Below are positions 33,914-43,900 of a stretch of DNA of 64,000 bases, one piece after another (the stretch's first letter is position 1; every line of letters begins with the position of its first letter). The DNA is from Histidinibacterium lentulum (GTDB taxonomy: Bacteria > Pseudomonadota > Alphaproteobacteria > Rhodobacterales > Rhodobacteraceae). The notes beneath the pieces were generated by a model that was not told where the DNA came from, did no database searches, and saw only the letters and a list, made by a program, of their open reading frames with translations. The DNA is taken from NCBI RefSeq assembly GCF_003789055.1, contig NZ_ML119085.1:248001-312000 (forward strand). Reading direction: 5' to 3'. Both the position numbers and the translations under genes were made by a program.

Positions 33914-36063
33914 TACAGACCGAACTGATCGAGGAAGACCTGGCGCCCGCGTCTCCAGACACGGCCCGCGAGGGACCGCGGTTCGTGGGCGAACCGCAGG
34001 TGGACCCGCTCTCCGATGGTGCCGAAGGACGTGCCCGCAGGCAGCGCCACCTCCAGATGCAGCAGGTTGTCGAGCGCCCGCCGCCCCGCCGGCGATCCGG
34101 GGTCCATGACGATCCGGCCGCCGCCCTCGGTGGCGAGCGCCATGGAGGGCAGGCTGCCCGACAGCGCGGGCACCTCGCGGACCACGCGGGCGGGATGCAC
34201 CTTGGGCAGGTCGGAGGCGAAGCGGGCCTCGAGCGCGCGGGTCTCGCCCAGCACGAGATCGGCGTCGCGTTCCGTCACCACCGCGCGGATCAGCGGATCG
34301 CGGAAGGCCGTGACATAGCCAAGAGGCTCCCCCTGCCGGACGAAGCGCCCCACGAGGTCAGAAGGCGTGGTGAGCACCACGGTTCCGGCGATCCTGGCGC
34401 GCACGGTCAGCGCGTCCCGGCGTTCGAGCGCCAGCGCGAGGTCCGCCTCGGCCGCCGCCAGTTCCTCCCGCGCGATGCGGGCGGCGCTCTGGTCGGTGGC
34501 GAGCGCCGCGTCCACCCGGCGCGTCAGTTCCGCCACCGTCGAGCGCAGCACCGCCACCCGCGCATCGAGGAGGGGGTCCTCGATGAAGAGCACCGGCTCG
34601 CCCGCGGCCACGGTCTGACCGGGCGCGACGGCAAGAGCGGAGACGGTGCCGTCCGTCTCCGCCGTGATCGTGCCCTCGCCGGGCACCGCGACGACGCCCT
34701 GCGCGAGGGTCGAATAGGGCAAGGGCCAGAACACCAGCAACCCCGCCAGCCCCCCCAGCACCGCCCCGACGCGCAGGAGCGCAGTGCCCCGGTTCCGGCG
34801 CAGGGCAGGCGAGGTCATCAGGAACCACGCGTGTTTCAGGAGCGGCAGGCCGAACATCAGGAACACGGTCCAGATCGCGAGAATCACGCCGATGAAGAAG
34901 AATTGCGACGCCACCAGCAGCACGATCGCCGTGAAGATGAACAGGCGATAGCAGAAGGCCGCGATGGCGTAGAAGGTGAACCAGGCGGGCTCTCCGGGGG
35001 CCGTGGCGGGGTTCTTCGGGTCCTCGACGCCCAGAAGGCGCTTCTGCACGAGATAGCCGAGATACTGGTTCGACCGGCGGCCCAGATTGGGGATCTCGAT
35101 CAGGTCCGACAGGACGTAGTAGCCGTCGAAGCGCAGCAGTGGATTGCCGTTGAAGAAGATCGTCGATACCCCGCCGATCAGCATGACGTTGAAGGCGAAG
35201 GCGCTGACGAGGCTGGTCTCGGCATTGTCCCAGACGATCATCGCGATCGCGGCCAGCAGCAGCTCCACCAGGATGCCCGCCGCCGCGACGAAGGCGCGCT
35301 GCCATTTGGACTGGAAGGACAGGCTGTCGGAGGCGTCCACATAGGGCACCGGCAGGAACACGAGGAACATCAGCCCGATCTCGTGCACCTCTCCGCCCCA
35401 GCGCTTGATCGCATAGGCGTGGCCCATCTCGTGCAGCGCCTTCACCAGCGGATAGGACAGCAGCAGGAGCGCGATGCTCTCGGCGGTGAGCATCCTGTCC
35501 ACCACGCCCTCGGTGAGCGCCTCCCAGTTCACCGCCGCGAGCGCGATGCCGTAGCCCACGATACCGAACCACAGAAGAAGCCCGAAGACCGACAGGAACG
35601 GCCTTACCAACGGCATGGTCAGGGTCAGGAACCCCTCCGGATCGAAGACCGGCACCCGAACCGCGAGCGGGTTCATCAGGCTCATCGCGGTCTTCTTGCG
35701 CCGGGTCTTGCGACCGCGGTCGGTCATCTCGTCGATGTCGGGGGGCAGGTCGCCCATCAGCACGTCGGCGCCGTGAAGCTGGCCCATAAGGGCGATCACC
35801 TCGTCCTGGCACAGCGCGTCGGAGGTGAGGTGCCTGCAGGCGAGGTCCCAGACCTCCTGCACCGTCCGGGTGCCGTCGAGCATCGACAGCACGAAATAGC
35901 TTTCGGGCGAGAAGCGGTGGAACCGGCCCGAGGTCCGGTCCTGCATGACGTACCAGAGCTGGCCCCGGTAGTGGCTGCGGAAGATGCGGGCATGGCGGCG
36001 GATCCGGGGGCGCAGATGCGCCACCCGGTGCCACTGGTCGGAGAGGAAGCTGCCGCCCGCCAT
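33913..36063 (-). CDS. PqqD-like / M50 (site-2) protease / HlyD fusion protein
   Basis: A 716-residue membrane protein. Residues about 37-105 resemble a PqqD-type peptide chaperone (YVMQDRTSGRFHRFSPESYF onward). The core has several TM helices with the zinc protease motif HEMGH at 211-215 (YPLVKALHEMGHAYAIKRWG), and NPLLRFDGYYVLSDL near 290 gives the third ligand Asp. From about residue 450 the protein becomes HlyD-like: lipoyl halves (GTITAETDGTVSALAVAPG, TVVLTTPSDLVGRFVRQGEP) with a coiled coil between. The fusion suggests a peptide-handling, processing and export component. It starts 4 bases after the GAF-HlyD stop. Confidence 0.88.
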   Translation of the reverse strand: MAGGSFLSDQWHRVAHLRPRIRRHARIFRSHYRGQLWYVMQDRTSGRFHRFSPESYFVLSMLDGTRTVQEVWDLACRHLTSDALCQDEVIALMGQLHGADVLMGDLPPDIDEMTDRGRKTRRKKTAMSLMNPLAVRVPVFDPEGFLTLTMPLVRPFLSVFGLLLWFGIVGYGIALAAVNWEALTEGVVDRMLTAESIALLLLSYPLVKALHEMGHAYAIKRWGGEVHEIGLMFLVFLPVPYVDASDSLSFQSKWQRAFVAAAGILVELLLAAIAMIVWDNAETSLVSAFAFNVMLIGGVSTIFFNGNPLLRFDGYYVLSDLIEIPNLGRRSNQYLGYLVQKRLLGVEDPKNPATAPGEPAWFTFYAIAAFCYRLFIFTAIVLLVASQFFFIGVILAIWTVFLMFGLPLLKHAWFLMTSPALRRNRGTALLRVGAVLGGLAGLLVFWPLPYSTLAQGVVAVPGEGTITAETDGTVSALAVAPGQTVAAGEPVLFIEDPLLDARVAVLRSTVAELTRRVDAALATDQSAARIAREELAAAEADLALALERRDALTVRARIAGTVVLTTPSDLVGRFVRQGEPLGYVTAFRDPLIRAVVTERDADLVLGETRALEARFASDLPKVHPARVVREVPALSGSLPSMALATEGGGRIVMDPGSPAGRRALDNLLHLEVALPAGTSFGTIGERVHLRFAHEPRSLAGRVWRRGRQVFLDQFGL

Positions 36064-36067
36064 CGCC

Positions 36068-37948
36068 TCAGGGCGCCATGCGCCAGAACAGCAGCCGCGC
36101 CCAGGCGACGAAGCGGCGGGTCCAGACCTCTACCGCCAGACGCTCGTCGATGGCGGTGCGCGCGGCGCCCTCCATGCTGGGCGAGACCCAGTCCGGCACG
36201 CTTTCGAGCGCGGCCTCCACCCGGAAGAAGTTCCGCCCGTCGCGCTGTTCGGCGATGGGTGTCAGGCGGGTGATCTCGTAGGTCAGCGTCTCGGTCGGGC
36301 GCGAGGACAGGCGCAGGGCACCCGGCTGGCCGGGTTCGATCAGGGCGATGTCGCGCTCGTCCACCTCCAGCACCACGCGGAAGCTGTCGAGCGGGGCGAT
36401 CTTGAACAGCTCCTGCCCACGGTCGAGCGAAGCGCCCACCTGCTGCGACAGGTCGCCGTCGACCACGACGCCGTCGAAGGGCGCGCGGATCGTGGTGCGG
36501 GCGATCTGCTCGTTGACGAGGGCGAGCTGGGCGTCCACCTGCTCGATCTGGCTGCGCAGGATGGTGGTGGTGGACAACTCGCGATTGGCCAGCGCCTGGT
36601 CGAATTCCGCCTCGCGCTGGCGGCGCGCGGTCTCCAGCCGCAGCTTTTCGAGCTGCAGATCCTGGTCGTTGAGCGCGGCGAGGATTTCTCCCTCTTCCAC
36701 CGTCTCGCCCGCGCGGACGCTCTCGGTGGCGAGATAGCCGCTGAAGGGCGCCACGACGGACCTCTGCACCTCGCCCTCGATCCGGGCGGGGGCGCCGATG
36801 TCGAAGGGGATGGTGACGGTTGCCCCCAGCCAGACGAGGACGGCCATGACGACGGTGGCAAGCTTCAGCCCCGCATGGCGGGGGCCGAAGAGGCGCATGA
36901 TGCCATCGCCGGTGGCCGCGAAGAGCTTGGTGACGATGGACCGGTCGTTGCGGCGCTTTTCCTCGAGGATCGGCCCGACCATGGAGGCGATGACATCGAC
37001 CAGTTCCACGGTCTCGTCGGGAAAGGGCGTGCGGTCCCGGCGTTCCAGCGTGATCGCGCCGATCAGCCTGTCTCCCGCGGGCATGGGCACGGTCAGGATG
37101 CTGCCGGTGCGGTGCGCGGCGGCAAGGTCCTCGTGCATCCGGGTGACGCGGTATTCCCAGGTTTCGGGCAGGGGATAGTGGACGAGGTCGCCCTGGTCGA
37201 CGGCTTCCTCCATGGCGAGGCCGATGTCGCGGATCACGTTCATCCGGCGCCCGAAATCGGCGGAATGGCTGACCGCGCGCACCTTCACGCGGCGGCGGCG
37301 GACAAAGCCGATGCCCACCGGATCGCAGTCGAGCGCGCGGGCCAGTTCCGTCGCGAGCCGGGTGCAGGCCTGGTCGAAGCGGCGGGCGCCCAGAACGATG
37401 GCGACGAAATCGAGCGCCCGCATGGTCCGGTCGCGCAGGGCGGCGTCCCGCGCGCCCTGTTCCCGGCGCAGCAGGCTCTCGAGCCAGCCCATGCCCCAGC
37501 GCAGGCGGCGGGTCGCCTCGGCCGCCCCGGTTCCCTCGATCTGAAGCGCGACGCAGCCGTAAAGGGCCGCGTCGACCGTGACCGGCATGGCGAGAACGCT
37601 GTTCGCCGGTCCGGCCGATTGCAGGACGGTCTCCTGCCGCGCCAGCGCCTCCTCGGCAGCGCGCATCAGCGCGGGCGAGGGGCGGTCCTCGGTGGGCCAG
37701 GAGGCGGCGGGCTCATAGGGGCCGGTGCCGGGCGCGCCCAGGACCACGGTGGCGGCACGCACACCCGGCACCTGCCGGCATTGCAGGGCAAGCCAGGCCC
37801 GGAGGTAGCCCAGCGCATCGCCCGCATTGCGGAAGGCGGTCCAGAGCGACTGGTCGAGCAGGGCGTAATCCACCCTCTCGGTCTGTCCGTCCTGTCGGGC
37901 GACCGCGGCGGCGGCGGTGCCCTCGATAACCTCCTCGGAGCCGCTCAA
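36068..37948 (-). CDS. GAF domain / HlyD-type membrane-fusion protein
   Basis: A 626-residue protein beginning with TTG; the SD GGAGG (37957-37953) overlaps the region just after the giant gene stop. Upstream in-frame codons are antisense-like and inside the giant gene. Two GAF-like segments (about residues 40-150 and 190-325, with LDFVAIVLGARRFDQACTRL) precede a TM helix (KLATVVMAVLVWLGATVTI). HlyD-like lipoyl halves (VVAPFSGYLATESVRAGETV, TIRAPFDGVVVDGDLSQQVG) flank a coiled coil. It is probably an inner-membrane adaptor whose cytoplasmic GAF part senses a ligand or binds cargo. It follows the giant gene by 10 bases. Confidence 0.87.
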   Translation of the reverse strand: MSGSEEVIEGTAAAAVARQDGQTERVDYALLDQSLWTAFRNAGDALGYLRAWLALQCRQVPGVRAATVVLGAPGTGPYEPAASWPTEDRPSPALMRAAEEALARQETVLQSAGPANSVLAMPVTVDAALYGCVALQIEGTGAAEATRRLRWGMGWLESLLRREQGARDAALRDRTMRALDFVAIVLGARRFDQACTRLATELARALDCDPVGIGFVRRRRVKVRAVSHSADFGRRMNVIRDIGLAMEEAVDQGDLVHYPLPETWEYRVTRMHEDLAAAHRTGSILTVPMPAGDRLIGAITLERRDRTPFPDETVELVDVIASMVGPILEEKRRNDRSIVTKLFAATGDGIMRLFGPRHAGLKLATVVMAVLVWLGATVTIPFDIGAPARIEGEVQRSVVAPFSGYLATESVRAGETVEEGEILAALNDQDLQLEKLRLETARRQREAEFDQALANRELSTTTILRSQIEQVDAQLALVNEQIARTTIRAPFDGVVVDGDLSQQVGASLDRGQELFKIAPLDSFRVVLEVDERDIALIEPGQPGALRLSSRPTETLTYEITRLTPIAEQRDGRNFFRVEAALESVPDWVSPSMEGAARTAIDERLAVEVWTRRFVAWARLLFWRMAP

Positions 37949-37958
37949 TCTGCCTCCA

Positions 37959-40900
37959 CTAGCCGAAGAACGCCGCGAAGCGGTCGAGGAAGGACCTGGC
38001 GGCGCCGCCCCAGGCGATCCGGTCCGCGGTGTCCGTTTCCCCGGCCTCGTGCGTTGGTCCGGTCTCGGGCGGCGGCACCGGGGCGCCATGGGCCTTCAGC
38101 GTCAGCGCCGTGTCGGGATCGACGAAGCTGCCCGTCGCCTCGTCCCAGACGAGGGAGGCCGGCATCGACGCGCGGGTGCCGGGTTCCAGCACATCCGACA
38201 TGACGTGGCCAGGCTCGGGGGCGGGCAGATGGGTGAAGCCGAGCGTGTGCCCGAGCTCGTGCAGCAGCACCGTGTAGAGGTCCATCGCCCCCTCGGCGCC
38301 GCTGCCCGGCGTCGCGCGGAGGACTCCGTCCGCATCGGGCGCGAAGGCGGTGCTGGCGGCAGGCTGGACGTCGACGAACCAGCCGTGTCCGGCGGCGTCC
38401 ACGTCCACCGTGATCAGCGTGCCCGCCGCGGTCCCGAGGCTGTCGCCGGAGAGATCCTCCACCGTGACCCGCGCCGCCTCCAGGATCGCAAGCTGCGTCG
38501 CGTTCAAGGCCCCCGTCGCGCGCCAGGCCTCGCGCGCCGCGTCGAGCATGAAGCTCGCCTCGGCCGGGCGGAGAGCGGTCTGCGCGCCCTCGCCGCTGGC
38601 CGGAGTGGCGGCGGTCAGGTGGGCGTGGTGATGGGTCGCGGTCACCAGCGTTCCGTAGTTCAGCGTCACGTCGGGGCCGGGCCCGGTGTTCCAGGTCGGG
38701 CCGTGGTCCGGCGCCTCGCCGTTGGCGTTGCCGTCGACCGCGTAGAACCGGGTCGGCTGCGTGCCACCCTTGATCGACACGCCGAGCACGGTGTCGCCCG
38801 CGTCGAGCACATGCACCTCCTCGAGGATGCCGTGCAGCAGGTCGTCGAACTCGTCGTCGAGATCCTGGCTCGCCTTCGAGGTGAAGCCGTCGACCTTCAC
38901 CGCGTAGTCGACATGTCCGTCGCCATCGCGGTCGAAGTAGATCACCACGTTCGAGATGTCCTGTTTCCAGGTCTCGAAGTAGCCGCCCTTGCCATGGTCG
39001 TCGTCGTCGCCCTTGCCGTGGTCGTCGTCGTCGCCCTTGCCGTGATCGTCGTCGTCGCCCTTTCCGTGATCGTCGTCGTCGCCCTTTCCGTGATCGTCGT
39101 CGTCGCCCTTGCCGTCGTCCGGGTCATGGACCGGCGGCAGGTCGTCGCAATGGGGCGCGGGAACGCTGTCGATGAAGCCTGCCACCTTGGCCCGGAGCGG
39201 CTCGCCCGGCGCATCGTCCCGGACGAAATCGAGCCGGTCGAAAGCGGCGGCGAAGGCCGTCAGAACCTCGGTGATATAGGCGTCGCGGTCGTCCGGGTGC
39301 AGGTCGTTCTGTTCCCGCACCTTGTCCTTGTGGCTGCCGGACAGGTGGTCGTGGCCCGGCCCGCCGACCAGCACGTTGTTCACGCCGCCCGCGGTGATCC
39401 GGTCGTTGCCCGCGCCGCCGAAGAGCACGTCGCCGGTGCGGGAGTCGGGGACCCAGATCTTCTCTGTCTTCCAGTAGCCCTTCTTCTTGTTCTGCTGGAC
39501 CCAGACCTTCTCTTCCTTCCAGTACCCGCCCGAGAGACCGTTGCCACCGCCGTGGATCACGTCGTTCCCGGCCTCGCCGTCGATCAGGTCGATCCCGTGG
39601 CTGCCGTGGATCACGTCGTTTCCGTCGCCGCCGAGGATGACATTGTAGACCGGCTTGTGGGGATGGCCGTGGTCGTCGTCGTCGCCCTTGCCGTGATCGT
39701 CGTCGTCGCCCTTGCCCTTGCCGTGGTCGTCGTCGTCACCCTTGCCGTGGTCATCGTCGTCTCCATAGTCGCCGTGGCCGCTCCCGGCCTTGAGCCAGTC
39801 GTCGCCCGCGCCGCCGTCGATGAAGTCGTTGCCGCCGCGGCCGTCGATCCGGTCGTCGCCGGCGAGGCCCAGAAGGACGTTGTTGCGGTCGTTCCCGGTG
39901 ATCCGGTCGGCCTTCTGGGTGCCGACCACGTCCTCGATGGCATTGCCATAGAACAGCGTCAGGACCGAGCCGATGTCGCCCTTGACCACATGCCCGTCGA
40001 CCGTCTGGGTGCCCGACTTCGAGATGTCGAGGTCAATGCCGCCGCCGGTGTAGCGGCTGTAGTCGAGCTTGTCCCCGGTGTCGCGGTGGAATTCCGCGGG
40101 CGCGGAGCGCCAGTCTGCGCCCTTGCCGTGGTCGTCGTCGTCGCCCTTGCCGTGGTCGTCGTCGTCGCCCTTGCCGTGGTCGTCGTCATCGCCGTGGTGG
40201 CCGTGGCCCGGCTTGTCGCCCGCCTCCACTACATAGTCGATGCCCAGCCGGTCGCCCGCGAAGACATAGGTGTCGTCGCCTTTCTGGCCCCACATGAAGT
40301 CGCTGCCGCGTCCGCCCTCGATCACGTCGTCGCCGCCGATCTCCGGCGCCAGCAGGATCACGCCCTTCACCGCGAAGGGATCGAAATGGAAGCTGTTGCC
40401 GAAGTCGTTGTGCCAGGCGCCGTTCACGCCGGCATAGGGATTGCCCTTGCCGTTCGAATGGCCGGCATGGTTGCCCTGTCCCTCGCTGCCGCGCACCGTC
40501 TTCTCGAGGCCGATCACCTGGCCCTCGAACAGGATGATCCGGGCGTTGTCGCCGAGGAGCACGTCGTCGCCGTCGCCGCCGTTGATCCTGTCGGCGCCGT
40601 CGCCGCCGACGACGACATCGCCGTCCACGCCGGTGTGGATCGTGTCGTTCGCATCGAGCGCGCCGCGCGGTTCGGCAACGATCTCGAAGACCTCGCGCTT
40701 GAAGACGCGGATCTGACCCTGGTCGCCCAGCACGCGGTCGCTGTCATGGTCGCCTTGCGGGACGATGTCGTCCTTGTTGGCGCCGCCGACGATCTGCAGT
40801 CCCGACACGGCGGGCACGCCGCCGTCCGGTTTCTTGCCCTTGTACGTCGACCAGTGGCCCCACTTCAGCGGCTCGAGATGCGGGTCGGGCTCGTCGATGC

Positions 40901-43900
40901 GGATCGAGAAGCTGTCGCCGGTCACGTCCTTGAAGACGATCACGTTTGCGGGCCGGTCCGGGTTCGCCGGATCGTAGGCCACGAACTGGCCGTCGAAGGT
41001 GAAGCCCTTCGGATCGCCCACGTTGCCCCCGTCGCCGTTCAGCGTCACGAGCCGGAACGAGGCGCCGCGGGCGGCGTCCTGATCCTCGCCGTCGATGTAG
41101 AGATAGACGTCGTAGGGGCCGTCTCCGACCGCGTGGGACACGCGGGACACGTCGATGCCGAGAACCGACTTGCCGGTGGCGGTGACATAGCCGTTCATCA
41201 TCCGGCCGTTCTGGGTGTCGGGGTCGATCTGGGCGTGGTCGTCGACCTTGGCGGGCCGCGCCTTGTGCGGGTCGTCGAGGTCCTGGCCCACGGTGATCTT
41301 CACCCCGTCCTTCGTCACCAGCGTCTCGGCGCGGGGAGTGTGGGGATGATGATGCCCGTGACCCTTGCCGTGGTCATCGTCGTCGCCCTTGCCGTGGTCG
41401 CCCTTGCCCTTCCCCTTGCCTTTTCCGTGGTCGTCGTCGTCGCCCTTGCCGTGGTCGTCGTCGTCGCCGTGGGGGTCGGCCTTGCCGTCGTTGTCGAAAT
41501 TGTACCAGCCGTCCGCCGCGACATAGCCGAGGGTGCCCTCGACGAAGCCTTCCTTCACCCCGCTGGCTAAGTTGATGCTGACGGTGCGCAGGTCGTCGCC
41601 CGAAAGCGCGTCGTCAACACCGTTGCGCGGGCCGTTGTCCCCGGTGTCGATGCAGTCGGCCCCCTGCCCGCCCAGCACGGCGTCGTTACCGTTGCCGGTC
41701 AGGATCAGGTCGTCCCAGGTGAAGCCCTCGCCCTCGGGTCCGGTCAGCGTCTCGAGCTCGCGCAGCTCGCCCAGGGTGCCCGGGGTGCGGGGGACATCGA
41801 CATTGCGGAACACCGGATAGGCGCGGCCGACGATCTGCACGCCCGAGACCACGGGCGCACTCTTGGTGGGCCACTTCGACCAGGGCACGTCGATGGTGAT
41901 GACGAGCTTTCCGTCCTTCATCGTCGCCGCGCCCACCACGTTGCCCGGATCGGGCGCATGGGGATCGGTGCTGGAGGCGAAGACATAGCTGCCGTCGAAG
42001 GTCGCGCCTTTCGGGTCGGCGAGATAGACCTTGCCGTCATGGCCGATGCGGACGATCCGGACGCTGTCGCCCGTCGGGTCGGTCTTGCCGTTGTCCGCGT
42101 CGAGATAGACGTAGACGTCGTAGCTGCGGAAGTGGGTGCGCAGGCCCTCCACGGTGACGGTGATGCCCTTCTGGGCCTTGCCGACGAGATAGCCCTCGAA
42201 CAGCCGGTCGTCGTCGGTCAGCGGGTCGATCTGGTCATGGGTGTCCACGCCGCCGGCATGGTGATGGCCGTGATCGTCGTCATCGTCGCCCTTTCCGTGG
42301 TCGTCGTCGTCGCCCTTGCCCTTGTCGTCCTTCCCCTTCCCCTTTCCCTTGCCGTGGTCGTCGTCGTCGCCCTTTCCATGGTCGTCGTCGTCGCCCTTGC
42401 CGTGATCGTCGTCGTCCCCGTGACCGTCGTCATGGCCGTGGCCCGTGGCCTCCCAGGAGACGCGGATGTTCTCGAACACGGTGTCGGTCTCGTCCGTCAC
42501 CCATTCGCCGCGCTGGTCTCCATAGGTGTCCTTGCCGCCCTCGAGGTTGATCCAGCCCGCCGCGCGCGGCGCCGGCGCGTCGGAGACGCTCTGCGCCGTG
42601 CCGGCCTCGCCGAGGACCTTCGTCGTTCCGGTGGCGCCGTTGAAGTTGAACGACAGCACGGCATATTCGCCGCCGCTCGGATCGGCCTCCGAGGCGGGGG
42701 CGAAGGGCACCTTCTCGGTCCTGATCCGCTCCGGCGTCAGCAGGAAGGTCGCCCGGCCGTTGTCGCCGAACACCGCGTCGTAATCGAGATGTCCGACATC
42801 CGGGTCGCCGCCCGCGTCGATGTAGTCGTTGCCGTGCCCGCCGAAGACCACGTCGTCGCCGCCGCCGGTCCTGATGCCGTCGTTGCCGCCCACGTCGAGG
42901 AAGATGCTCTCGGCCCGGTCGATGGGATAGGACCGCCCGACGATCTGCAGCCCCGACAGCACCGCGCGGTTCTGATCGTCGTCCCAGTGCTGCGGCACCT
43001 CGATGCGCAGGACCAGCGTCGTGTCGGTGAGCCCGGTCGCCGCGACGGTGTTGCCGGTCTGCGCGATGCGCGGATCGTCGCCCTCGACGCGGACATAGGC
43101 GCCGTTGAAGGTGTTGCCCTTGGGATCGTTAAGCCAGACCTTGCCGTCCTGGCCGATGCGGATGAGCCGGACGCTGTCCCCGGACTTCGCCGTGTCGTGG
43201 TTGTCGGCGTCGAGATAGAGATAGACGTCGTAGCTCTGGTAGTGGTCGCGCAGGCCGGTCAGCGTGACCTCGATGACCTGCTTGTCCTTGCGGGTCGAAA
43301 GATAGCCCTCGAACAGCCGGTCGTCCTGCGTCACCGGATGGAGCTGGCTGTGGCTTTCGACATGGGCGTTGGTCGTCTGGCCGTGCGGAGGCCCGTAACC
43401 ATGCGGGTGGCCATGCGGCGGCCCGTAGCCATGCGGGTGGCCATGGCCATGATCGTCGTCATCGCCGCGGCCGTGGTCGTCGTCATCGCCGTAGCCGTGC
43501 CCGTGGTCGTGATGCGGATGCCCGTGCTCCTCCTCCACGACGCGCCAGCCCAGGGTGATGCCCGGAACGATGGTGCCGTTCTCGTCGGTCACCAGCTCGT
43601 GCCCGCTGTCGCCGAAGAGCCCGCTGCCTCCGTCGAGATTGATCCAGCCCGGGGCGCGCGGCGCGGGGGCGTCGGAGGCCGACGTGCCCGTGCCGGCCGT
43701 GCCCGAGACGGTCCGCGCATGGTCCTTTGCCCCGAAGTTGAAGCTGAGGATGGCGAATTCCTCGCCGGTGAGGTCGTCCTGCGACGGCGGGCGGAACGCG
43801 GCGGTGCCGTTCAGGGTGACGCGCCCGAAATCCCCGAAGACGATGTCGCGCACATGATCGCCGCCGTCGGTGTCGATCCAGTCGTCGCCGCCGCCGCCCA

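Noticed and set aside
37917-41570. Plus-strand ORF of 1,217 codons with VVVVALAV repeats
   Set aside because: The repeats are the antisense image of the GDDDDHGK tracts; not a membrane protein gene.
38986-43530. Regularly spaced short repeats that could look like a CRISPR array
   Set aside because: The units are contiguous 24-bp codon repeats in frame inside a protein gene, without unique spacers.
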